DNA of 19,822 bases from DASYTH01 sp035712165 (GTDB lineage: Bacteria; Actinomycetota; Actinomycetes; Mycobacteriales; Pseudonocardiaceae), in assembly GCF_035712165.1 (NCBI RefSeq), contig NZ_DASTBH010000152.1, forward strand, positions 1-19,822, in the 5' to 3' direction. A program made the translations under genes and the position numbers. Below are positions 9,138-15,999 of the stretch, piece after piece; position 1 is the first letter of the stretch, and each line of letters opens with the position of its first letter. The notes under the pieces were generated by a model. That model saw only the letters and a list, made by a program, of their open reading frames with translations, searched no databases and had not been told where the DNA came from.

Positions 9138-9692
9138 TCAGGACGAGTACACCTTCGGGTCCAGGGTGCCGATGTAGGGCAGGTCGCGGTACCGCTCCGC
9201 GTAGTCCAGGCCGTAGCCGACGACGAACTCGTTGGGAATCTCGAAGCCGACGTAGCGGACCGGGACGTCGATCTTGACCGCGTCCGGCTTGCGGAGCAGC
9301 GCGCACACCTCCAGCGAGGCCGGGTTGCGCGAGGCCAGGTTCTTCAGCAACCAGGACAGGGTCAGCCCGGAGTCGATGATGTCCTCGACGATCAGCACGT
9401 CCCGGCCGGCGACGTCCCGGTCCAGGTCCTTGAGGATCCGCACCACGCCGGAGGAGGAGGTGGCCGACCCGTAGGAGCTGACCGCCATGAAGTCGAGCTG
9501 CACCGGCACGGTCAGCGACCGGGCCAGGTCGGTCATGAACATGACCGCACCCTTGAGCACGCCGATCAGCACCAGGTCGGCGCGGTCGCCCCGCTCCGGG
9601 TAGTCGGCGGAGACCTTGACGGCCAGCTCGGCGATCTTGGCCCTGATCTCGTCCTCGGTGATCAGCACGGAGGCGATGTCGCCGTCGTACAC
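9138..9692 (-). CDS. hpt: Hypoxanthine (guanine) phosphoribosyltransferase
   Basis: Hpt salvages hypoxanthine or guanine with PRPP to give IMP or GMP in the cytoplasm. The 184 residues carry the loop GVLKGAVMF (44-52), the flexible-loop SSYGSAT (72-78), the PRPP motif VEDIIDSGLT (102-111) with the catalytic Asp region, and VGYGLDYAERYR (158-169), the base-binding C-terminus. Length and motifs are standard. GTG 9692 has AGGGGA about six bases upstream. The gene follows tilS by 58 bases, an order also found in M. tuberculosis (mesJ/tilS-hpt), and is followed at once by the EspG-family gene. Confidence 0.97.
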   Translation of the reverse strand: MYDGDIASVLITEDEIRAKIAELAVKVSADYPERGDRADLVLIGVLKGAVMFMTDLARSLTVPVQLDFMAVSSYGSATSSSGVVRILKDLDRDVAGRDVLIVEDIIDSGLTLSWLLKNLASRNPASLEVCALLRKPDAVKIDVPVRYVGFEIPNEFVVGYGLDYAERYRDLPYIGTLDPKVYSS

Positions 9693-9712
9693 GGTTCCCC
9701 TCTCGGGTTCGG

Positions 9713-9718
9713 ATCATA
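9713..9718 (-). promoter_or_regulatory. Possible -10 element (TATGAT) in front of hpt
   Basis: TATGAT in the 58-base tilS-hpt gap is close to the consensus -10. A start about seven bases downstream would leave a leader of about 14 bases that still holds the hpt ribosome binding site. No convincing -35 lies 16-18 bases upstream, so this would be a weak internal promoter. Confidence 0.3.
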
Positions 9719-9750
9719 CGGCCATCGGGACAACACCCGCGTGGGTCTGT

Positions 9751-10749
9751 TCAACGGCCGCGCCGGCTCGGCCCATCGTCAAGGCGCGGCCCGGTCACCC
9801 GCAGCCTGCCATGCACCCGGCCGGCCACCAACTCACCGGGTAGCCAGACGCCACCCTGGCCGCGCCAGGCGCCGATCAGCGCGTCCACCGAGCGCAGGTG
9901 GGCGTCGGTCAGCTCGCGGACTCCGGCCTCCAGCAGCCAGGTTCGCAGCGCCCGGCGGCGCAGCGCGGCGGGCGCGGCGGACAGCACCGCCACCTCCAGC
10001 TCGGGCCCGGCCCGGGCGGCCAGCAGCAACCCGGCGGCCAGATCGTCGAGCGCCTCGGCGTCCTCGCGGAGCTGGGCCGCGGTGCGCGCCAGCGCACCGG
10101 CCACACCGCCGCGCAGCACGTCCTCCAGCAGCGGCAGCACCTCGTGCCGCAGCCGGACCCGGGTGTACCGGTCGTCGGAGTTGTGCGGGTCCTCCCACGG
10201 CAGCAGCCCGAGCGCCGCGCAGGCCGCCCTGGTCGTGGCCCGGGTCAGGTCCAGGAACGGCCGCGCCCACGGCGGGTCCAGCGGCCGCATCCCGGCGACC
10301 GAGCGCACCCCGGAGCCCCGGCCCAGCCCGAGCAGGACGGTCTCGGCCTGGTCGTCGCGGGTGTGGCCGAGCAGCACCAGCGCCCCCGGCGCGGCGGCGG
10401 CCCGCAGCGCCGCGTACCGGGCCGCCCGGGCGGCGGCCTCCGGACCGCCCGGGCCGGACACCGTGACCGGCAGCACCCGCACCTCGTCCAGCCCGAGCCG
10501 GCGCAACTCCTTCGCGGTGGTCGCGGCGACGTCGGCCGAGCCGGGTTGCAGCCCGTGGTCGACGACCAGCCCGGTCACCGTGAGGTCCAGCCGGTGCGCG
10601 ACGTGTCCGGTGGCGGCGGCCAGGGCCAGCGAGTCCGCGCCGCCGGACACCGCGACCGCCAGCGTCCCGCGGGCCAGGTGCGGCCCGGCCGGCGGCTCGG
10701 TCAGCAGCCGGCGGACCGCGCCCCGGGTTTCGAAGACCGCGCCGTGCAC
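9751..10749 (-). CDS. tilS: tRNA(Ile)-lysidine synthetase
   Basis: TilS converts C34 of the tRNA-Ile with CAU anticodon to lysidine, so that it reads AUA and not AUG. The 332-residue protein starts with the PP-loop ATPase motif VAVSGGADS (32-40), continues with VVDHGLQPGSADVA (62-75), and has the GHTRDDQAETVLLGLGRGSG region and the PFLDLTR and PWEDPHNSD motifs typical of the N-terminal catalytic domain, then an Ala/Leu/Arg-rich helical C-terminal domain. This short actinobacterial form lacks the extra C-terminal domain of E. coli TilS. The frame is open well upstream, inside the transpeptidase gene, but GTG 10749, five bases after that gene's stop, places the PP-loop at the usual distance. 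Confidence 0.93.
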   Translation of the reverse strand: MHGAVFETRGAVRRLLTEPPAGPHLARGTLAVAVSGGADSLALAAATGHVAHRLDLTVTGLVVDHGLQPGSADVAATTAKELRRLGLDEVRVLPVTVSGPGGPEAAARAARYAALRAAAAPGALVLLGHTRDDQAETVLLGLGRGSGVRSVAGMRPLDPPWARPFLDLTRATTRAACAALGLLPWEDPHNSDDRYTRVRLRHEVLPLLEDVLRGGVAGALARTAAQLREDAEALDDLAAGLLLAARAGPELEVAVLSAAPAALRRRALRTWLLEAGVRELTDAHLRSVDALIGAWRGQGGVWLPGELVAGRVHGRLRVTGPRLDDGPSRRGR

Positions 10750-10754
10750 ACCCG

Positions 10755-12365
10755 CTATCCAACCGCTCCGAGGAAGGCGCTGCTCACGGCGACCGCAGGG
10801 CCGGACGAGCCGGCCTCCTCGACCAGCACCGCCCAGGCCAGGTCGCCGCGGTAGCCGGTGAACCAGCCGTGCGCCGCCGACCCGTCGCCGAACTGCGCGG
10901 TCCCGGTCTTGCCGAACACCGCCCCGCGGCCGGACAGGCCCCGGCCGGTGCCGGCCGTGACCACCTCGCGCATCATCCCGCGCAACTGGTCCAGCACCGC
11001 CCGGGGCGGCGGCTGGTAGCCGGTGGTCACCGTGGTGGGCAGGTCCCGCCACAACCGCGGGACGACCGCCCGGCCGCTGGCCACGGTCGCCGACATCAGC
11101 GCCACGCCGAACGGGCTGAGCCGCACGGTGCCCTGCCCGATCCCGTTCTCCACCCGCTGCGCGGTGCTCGGCGCCGGTTCCACGGCGCCCGCCTCGGTGG
11201 TGAGGCCGGGCACCACGAAGTCGGCGGTCAGCCCGAGCCGGGCCGCCGCCTGGTTCAGCGCGTCCGGCCCGAGGTCGGCGGCGAGCTTGCCGAACGTGGT
11301 GTTGCAGGACCGGGCGAACGCGGTGTGCAGCGGGACGTCGCCGAGCGCGAACCCGTCGTCGTTGCCGATGGTCCGGGTACCGATCGTGGCCGACCCCGGG
11401 CACGGCAGCACGGTGTCCGGGTTGGCGGCCCCGGCCATCAGCGCCGCGCTCGCCGTCGCGATCTTGAAGGTCGACCCGGGCGCGTACAACCCGTTCAGCG
11501 CCTTGGTGTCGGTTCCGGCCGGGCCGTTCTGTGCCACGGCGAGGATGTCGCCGGTGGACGGCCGGATGGCCACCAGCCGGGCGGGCTTGGCGACCGAGTT
11601 GACCGCGCCCTGGGCGGCCTGCTGCACCCGGATGCTCACCGAGGAGGTCAGCGGTTTGCTCTCCCCCGCCGAGCCGGCCAGCCGTTCCACCTCCGCGCCC
11701 GCGGCGTCGACGAGCGCGACGTGCCAGCCGTCCGCGCCACCCTGCTCCCTCGCGACCCGGGCCAGGACCGGACCGAGCAGTGGAGCCAGGCCCGGATCGG
11801 GCGCCGACGGCCCGGCGGCCTGCCAGACCAGCAGCGGCGCACCGTCCCGGTCGAGCACGGCGGGCGTCCCGATCGGGCCACGCAGGGTCAGGCCACGCTC
11901 GGCGGTCAGCTTCGGGTGCACCAGCACGGGATCCCAGTGCACCCGCCAGTCCTCGCCGGTCCGGGCCGTGGTCATCGTGCTGCCGTAGCTCCAGACCCGC
12001 TGCGGGCCGAGCGTCCAGGTGATGGTGAAAGTGACCGCGTCACCCTGCGCGCCGGTGCGCGACGTCGTGACCGCGGTCGGCCCGAGTCCTTGCCACACGG
12101 CGGAAAGCGTCTTCGTCGCGGCGGCGGGGTCGTCGGTCAGCGCGGCCGCCGCGGCGGCGTCGCCCTTGCCGAACGCGACCAGGAACCGGTCGGCCACCTC
12201 GGCCTGGGTCGGCCTGGGCGGGGCCGGGGACGAGGCGGTGCGCTCCCCGGCGGCCACCGGCCGCACCGGGTCACCCGGTAACAGCACGAACAACGCCAGT
12301 GCCACAACGATCACGACGGCCAACCCGCCACCGGCGAGAACCCATCGTCGAGCCCGCGATGTCAT
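10755..12365 (-). CDS. Penicillin-binding transpeptidase with NTF2-like (MecA_N-type) N-terminal domain
   Basis: A 536-residue membrane-anchored protein: one N-terminal helix (about 9-30), a Pro-rich linker, an NTF2-like region (about 53-150) like that in front of low-affinity class B PBPs, a poorly conserved middle part, and a transpeptidase domain from about 262. Catalytic motifs are all present: STFK (Ser298, Lys301), SCN (353-355) and KTGTAQ (486-491). It should cross-link peptidoglycan, or at least bind beta-lactams, outside the membrane. ATG 12365 has GGGGGA six bases upstream. It lies between the DUF2342 gene (21 bases upstream) and tilS (five bases downstream), genes that are direct neighbours in M. 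tuberculosis as I recall it. It ends soon after the last strand (FLGAVG), without a PASTA or other C-terminal domain. Confidence 0.92.
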   Translation of the reverse strand: MTSRARRWVLAGGGLAVVIVVALALFVLLPGDPVRPVAAGERTASSPAPPRPTQAEVADRFLVAFGKGDAAAAAALTDDPAAATKTLSAVWQGLGPTAVTTSRTGAQGDAVTFTITWTLGPQRVWSYGSTMTTARTGEDWRVHWDPVLVHPKLTAERGLTLRGPIGTPAVLDRDGAPLLVWQAAGPSAPDPGLAPLLGPVLARVAREQGGADGWHVALVDAAGAEVERLAGSAGESKPLTSSVSIRVQQAAQGAVNSVAKPARLVAIRPSTGDILAVAQNGPAGTDTKALNGLYAPGSTFKIATASAALMAGAANPDTVLPCPGSATIGTRTIGNDDGFALGDVPLHTAFARSCNTTFGKLAADLGPDALNQAAARLGLTADFVVPGLTTEAGAVEPAPSTAQRVENGIGQGTVRLSPFGVALMSATVASGRAVVPRLWRDLPTTVTTGYQPPPRAVLDQLRGMMREVVTAGTGRGLSGRGAVFGKTGTAQFGDGSAAHGWFTGYRGDLAWAVLVEEAGSSGPAVAVSSAFLGAVG

Positions 12366-12386
12366 CGAGATCCCCCAGGATTTCGG

Positions 12387-13460
12387 CTATCCGTGCACCC
12401 TTCGCAGCCAGGCCGGCGCGTCGCTGATCTCCGACCGCAGCGGCAGGGTATCGGGTGACTCCCAGATCCGGTTGAACCCGTTCATCCCGACCGCGTCCAC
12501 GACCTGCCTGGTGAACGCGGCGCCGACGGCGTACTGGCGCACCTTGGCGTCCACGCCGAGCAGCGCCCGCAGCATCCGGTCCAGCACCCCGCCCCCGCGC
12601 CTGCGCGCGGTGAACCGCTGCCGGATCGTCGCCACGCTGGGCACCACCACCGGACCGACCGCATCCATCACATGGTCGGCGTGCCCCTCCAGCAGCGTGG
12701 ACAGCGCGATCAGCCGGTCGAACACGGCGCGCTGCTCCGGGGACTGCAGCACCTCCATCAGGCCCAGCGAGGTGCCGGGATCGTCGGACCGGGACCGGCC
12801 GCGCACCGCCTTGATCACCTCGGGCAGCCGGTTGAACGCGCTGTTCGCGGTGTCCTCGAGCCCGCCGAGGAACCGGCCCACCTCGCCGGCGAAGTAGTCC
12901 CGCAGCCAGGGCACCGCAGTGAACTGCAGCCGGTGGGTGCATTCGTGCAGGCACACCCACATCCGGAAGTCGGCCGCCGGAACGTCCAGTGCCTGTTGCG
13001 CCGCAACGACGTTCGGCGCGACCAGGAGCAGCCGGCCGCCCTCGCCGCCGAACGGGTCGTACTGGCCGAGCACCCGGCCGCCCAGGTAGGCCAGCACCAG
13101 ACCGGCCTGCAACCCGGCGCTGCCGGCCATCACCCCACCGAAGTAGCCGTTCGAACCGGCCGGCAGCGAGCCGTCGGTGAGCGCCTCCAGACCCGCCGCC
13201 GCGGCGGCCACCCAGCCCTGCCGGTCGACCACCTCACCGGGATAGAGCGGCAGTCCCGCACCGAGACCGGTCAGCTCACGGACATGACCCTCGGCCACGG
13301 CGGTGATGTCCCGCAGTTCGGCGACGGCGCGCTCGGCCTCCGCCCGGGGCACCACCGGCCCGGGCCGGACCAGCCGCTGGGCCGTCGAGACGGCCAGGCC
13401 CCAGTCGACCGGCGAGGGCCCGGGCCCCGCCGAACCATTGGTGCTGACCGCTTCGCTCAC
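12387..13460 (-). CDS. DUF2342 zinc-dependent metallopeptidase-like protein (zincin fold, Rv3626c-like)
   Basis: A 357-residue soluble protein with a zinc-peptidase signature HECTH (172-176) in a helix (WVCLHECTHRLQF), followed by LLEGHADHVMD (256-266), where Glu258 is the likely third zinc ligand. This arrangement fits the DUF2342 / zincin-like family, sometimes labelled coenzyme F420 biosynthesis-associated; its substrate is not known. The C-terminal part (about 295-350) has the conserved KVRQYAVGAAF and GFNRIWESPDTLPL blocks. GTG 13460 is chosen: GGTGGT lies directly before it and the reading frame further upstream is low-complexity shadow of dacB. It follows dacB by 50 bases, as in the M. 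tuberculosis order dacB-Rv3626c-tilS-hpt. Confidence 0.9.
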   Translation of the reverse strand: MSEAVSTNGSAGPGPSPVDWGLAVSTAQRLVRPGPVVPRAEAERAVAELRDITAVAEGHVRELTGLGAGLPLYPGEVVDRQGWVAAAAAGLEALTDGSLPAGSNGYFGGVMAGSAGLQAGLVLAYLGGRVLGQYDPFGGEGGRLLLVAPNVVAAQQALDVPAADFRMWVCLHECTHRLQFTAVPWLRDYFAGEVGRFLGGLEDTANSAFNRLPEVIKAVRGRSRSDDPGTSLGLMEVLQSPEQRAVFDRLIALSTLLEGHADHVMDAVGPVVVPSVATIRQRFTARRRGGGVLDRMLRALLGVDAKVRQYAVGAAFTRQVVDAVGMNGFNRIWESPDTLPLRSEISDAPAWLRRVHG

Positions 13461-13510
13461 ACCACCGAAACTACCTGTGTCCGAGTGATCCCGTGCTATC
13501 GCGCGCTTGA

Positions 13511-15409
13511 CTATCGGCAACCACACTGCCGCAGCGTGGCCGCGACGGCGTCCAGGGCCGGGCGGGCGGTGCCGGACTGGGTGCCGTTGGTCATCAGCGC
13601 GAACACCAGCAGCCGGCCGTCGGCGTCCAGCACCACCCCGGCCAGCGAGTTGACCGGCGGCACGGTCAGCGTGCCGGTCTTGGCGCGCACCCAGCCCTTG
13701 CCGGGCGCGGCGGCCGGGGTCTGGTAACGGTCGGCCAGCGTGCCGCTGCCGCCGGCGACCGGCAGGCCGCCGAGCAGGGGGCGCAGTTTGGCGGTGCGCT
13801 GGTCCTTGCCGTCCGGACCGGCCGCCACCGACAGGATCTGGGCCAGCAGCCGGGCCGGCACCTTGTCCTGCCCGGACAGTCCGCTGGCGTCCACGAGGTC
13901 GACCCCGGTGGTGTCGAACCCGTTCTCCCGTAACACCTTCAGCGTCGCCCGGCTGGCACCGGCGAAGGACGCCTCCTCGCCGGTGGAGCGGGCCACCTCG
14001 CGGGCCAGGGCCTCGGCGAGCACGTTGTCCGACTGCTGCAGCAGGGTGTCCACCAGCTCCACGACCGGCGCCGAGCGCACCTCGGCGAGCACCCGGGCGC
14101 CCTGCGGCGCTTCCGCCTCGGCGTCGGCGGCCACCGTGGCGCCGGCCCGCCGGGCGAACTCCTCGGCGAGTGCCCGGGCCGGGTTGGCGCTGCGGGCGGA
14201 GTGGTCCTTGGTGGCGTCGGCCCGGCCGCCGTCCAGCATCGCCGGCACGATCGGCGCGATCTGGCCACCGGCGACGTCCCGCGGGTCCCACGAGGGTTCC
14301 AGACCGGGCCCGGCATAGCGGCCGAGGTCCACCCGAACCGTGCTCACCGCCCCGGCCGCGGCCTTGACCTTGGCGACCAGGTCGTCGAGGTGGGCCGCGC
14401 CGGGGTACACCGACTCGGCGCCGGTCTTCAGGGTGGACAGCGTCGGGTCGCCGCCGCCGACGATCACCACCTCGCCGGGCTGGGCGCCGGCAAGCACCCT
14501 GGTGGACAGCTGCCCGGCGTGGTCGAGGACGAGCAGCGCGGCGGCCGCGGTGAGGATCTTCCCGGTGGATGCCGGGACGAGCGCGGTGTCGGCGTTCTGC
14601 TCCCAGAGCACCTGACCGCTGGCCGGGTCGAGCACGGCGCCGGTCAGCGTGCCGAGGGAACCCGCCGACGCCGGGCCGGCCAGCGCGGCCCGCACCCCGG
14701 CGGCGGTCGGGGCCGGGCTGTCCGCGCCGGGTGGCCGCAGCGCCGGGGCGAACTCCACCGGCGCGGCCGGCGGCCGGCTGGCGACCTCGGTCTCCGAACC
14801 GGTCAGGCCCAGCTTCTGGGCCAGGCCCGGCACACCGAACACGACCCCGGCGCCCGCGCCGGTCAGCACGACCAGCGCGGCGGCGACCAGCAGCGCGATC
14901 CGCTTGGTCCGGCGCGGCTGCTGGGCCGGCGCCGGATCGATCCGCATCGGTCCCGGCCGGGGCGGCTCGACCTGCCAGGCCGCCCGCAGCTCCGGCGGGA
15001 CCTCGATCACCCCGGTGAAGCTGTTGTCGCCGGGTGGCTGCGGTGGTACCGGCGGCATTCGCCGGGTCGGCCCGTCGAACGGTGAGGACGCCGGCTGTGA
15101 TCCTCGTGTTTGTGAGATAGAAGACTGCGGTCGGGGTAACGGCGGCCGCCTCGGCTCCGGCGGCGGCATCGGGACCCGGATGGTCCGGTCGCCCGCGGGC
15201 GCCGCCCCGGGCGGCGGCACCGGGACCACGACGGTGCGGTCGCCGTGCGACGTGACCTGCTCGGAAGGCGTCGGCGGCGGCTCCGGGGCCGGTGCCGCCG
15301 GCTCCGCCGGGCGCTCGGCCGGGCGGGTCGCCGAGTCGTCGTCATCGACCTGCGGCCAGAGCGCGTCGGCCTGCGGCGCGTCGCGACGGTCCCTATTCTG
15401 CTCTGGCAC
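13511..15409 (-). CDS. dacB: D-alanyl-D-alanine carboxypeptidase/endopeptidase (DacB, S13 family)
   Basis: A peptidoglycan-trimming serine peptidase of 632 residues. Residues 1-168 are a Pro-rich cytoplasmic part with two copies of a GDRT motif; a single helix (about 170-192) anchors it; the S13 catalytic domain outside the membrane carries STGK (Ser281, Lys284), SDN (460-462) and KTG (577-579). The family insert between the first and second motif is present. The protein ends in LRQCGCR. The frame is open for kilobases upstream through the complement of ppa and the transporter, which is chance. Start candidates are GTG 15409 and GTG 15418, three codons earlier; neither has a good ribosome binding site, though a GGA lies seven bases before 15409. 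It is divergent from ppa. Confidence 0.93.
   Translation of the reverse strand: MPEQNRDRRDAPQADALWPQVDDDDSATRPAERPAEPAAPAPEPPPTPSEQVTSHGDRTVVVPVPPPGAAPAGDRTIRVPMPPPEPRRPPLPRPQSSISQTRGSQPASSPFDGPTRRMPPVPPQPPGDNSFTGVIEVPPELRAAWQVEPPRPGPMRIDPAPAQQPRRTKRIALLVAAALVVLTGAGAGVVFGVPGLAQKLGLTGSETEVASRPPAAPVEFAPALRPPGADSPAPTAAGVRAALAGPASAGSLGTLTGAVLDPASGQVLWEQNADTALVPASTGKILTAAAALLVLDHAGQLSTRVLAGAQPGEVVIVGGGDPTLSTLKTGAESVYPGAAHLDDLVAKVKAAAGAVSTVRVDLGRYAGPGLEPSWDPRDVAGGQIAPIVPAMLDGGRADATKDHSARSANPARALAEEFARRAGATVAADAEAEAPQGARVLAEVRSAPVVELVDTLLQQSDNVLAEALAREVARSTGEEASFAGASRATLKVLRENGFDTTGVDLVDASGLSGQDKVPARLLAQILSVAAGPDGKDQRTAKLRPLLGGLPVAGGSGTLADRYQTPAAAPGKGWVRAKTGTLTVPPVNSLAGVVLDADGRLLVFALMTNGTQSGTARPALDAVAATLRQCGCR
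15158..15244 (-). repeat. Imperfect GDRT..VP.PPP repeat in the DacB cytoplasmic region
   Basis: Residues 56-67 (GDRTVVVPVPPP) and 73-84 (GDRTIRVPMPPP) of DacB are near copies, and a weaker relative (GPTRRMPP) follows near 113-120. Each copy has one Thr between a basic residue and a hydrophobic stretch. Confidence 0.65.
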
Positions 15410-15436
15410 GTGGTCCACACTAGTGAGGTTGAGAGA
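15410..15436. promoter_or_regulatory. 27-base divergent gap between dacB and ppa
   Basis: The start codons of dacB and ppa are only 27 bases apart, so each promoter must lie within the other gene's 5' coding end. For ppa a TATTCT at 15394-15399 inside dacB could be the -10; no good -35 goes with it. If ppa starts at GTG 15461 the gap becomes 51 bases. I cannot assign a promoter for dacB. Confidence 0.35.
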
Positions 15437-15961
15437 ATGGCGGAGCAGAGTGAGGGCGGCGTGGAGTTCGACGTCACAATTGAAATCCCCAAGGGGGAGC
15501 GCAACAAGTACGAGATGGACCACCACACCGGTCGCATCCGCCTTGACCGCACCCTGTTCACCGCCACCCAGTACCCGGCCGACTACGGGTTCGTCGAGAA
15601 CACGCTCGGCGAGGACGGCGATCCGCTGGACGCCCTGGTCCTGGTCCAGGAACCCACCTTCCCCGGCTGCCTGATCAAGGCCCGGGCGATCGGGATGTTC
15701 CGGATGACCGACGAGAAGGGTGGCGACGACAAGGTGCTCTGCGTGCCCGCGGAGGATCCGCGCACCGAGCACCTGCGCGACATCCACCATCTCGCCGAGT
15801 ACCACCGGCTGGAGATCCAGCACTTCTTCGAGGTCTACAAGGACCTCGAACCCGGCAAGAGCGTCGAGGGCGCCACCTGGGTGGGCCGGGTCGAGGCGGA
15901 GGCCGAGATCAAGCGCTCCTACCAACGGCTCAAGGACGCCGAGGACCCCGCCCACCCGTAG
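15437..15961 (+). CDS. ppa: Inorganic pyrophosphatase, family I
   Basis: Soluble Mg-dependent enzyme that hydrolyses pyrophosphate and so drives polymer synthesis. The 174 residues hold IEIPKGERNKYE (15-26), YPADYGF (46-52), the signature DGDPLDALVL (60-69) with three metal-binding Asp residues, TDEKGGDDKVL (91-101) and HFFEVYKDLEPGK (129-141). The M. tuberculosis enzyme is known for two unusual active-site His residues; the first is kept here (His29), the second aligns with Lys94. ATG 15437 has GAGG eight bases upstream. GTG 15461 also has GAGGG at good spacing and would begin VEFDVTIEIPKG, which matches the M. tuberculosis N-terminus more closely, so the first eight residues are uncertain. 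It is the only plus-strand gene in the window. Confidence 0.97.
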   Translation: MAEQSEGGVEFDVTIEIPKGERNKYEMDHHTGRIRLDRTLFTATQYPADYGFVENTLGEDGDPLDALVLVQEPTFPGCLIKARAIGMFRMTDEKGGDDKVLCVPAEDPRTEHLRDIHHLAEYHRLEIQHFFEVYKDLEPGKSVEGATWVGRVEAEAEIKRSYQRLKDAEDPAHP

Positions 15962-15979
15962 GTGGACGGGGCCCTCGGT
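15938..15979. terminator. Long hairpin between convergent ppa and the transporter gene
   Basis: CCGAGG (15939-15944), CCCCG (15946-15950) and CCACC (15952-15956) pair with GGTGG, CGGGG and CCTCGG on the other side of a CGTA loop, giving 16 base pairs with two mismatches. The ppa stop codon TAG (15959-15961) falls at the loop. A competing outer pairing GAGGAC/GTCCTC also exists. There is no T-run, as is usual in high-GC actinobacteria. As it serves both strands it probably ends ppa and the marR-transporter transcript. Confidence 0.7.
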
Positions 15980-15999
15980 CCTCCCCTCTCGGCGGTCTG

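Noticed and set aside
9133..9717. EspG-family frame continuing upstream across hpt as a fusion protein
   Set aside because: The upstream translation overlaps the certain hpt gene in another frame and is Arg/Gly-rich shadow; no good start codon lies there.
13461..13530. TTGACT on the plus strand near 13507 as a promoter
   Set aside because: There is no -10 at proper spacing and no plus-strand gene downstream.
12387..14291. A longer 634-residue reading of the DUF2342 gene starting inside dacB
   Set aside because: The extra N-terminal part is the shadow of dacB in another frame; recognisable family sequence starts right after GTG 13460.
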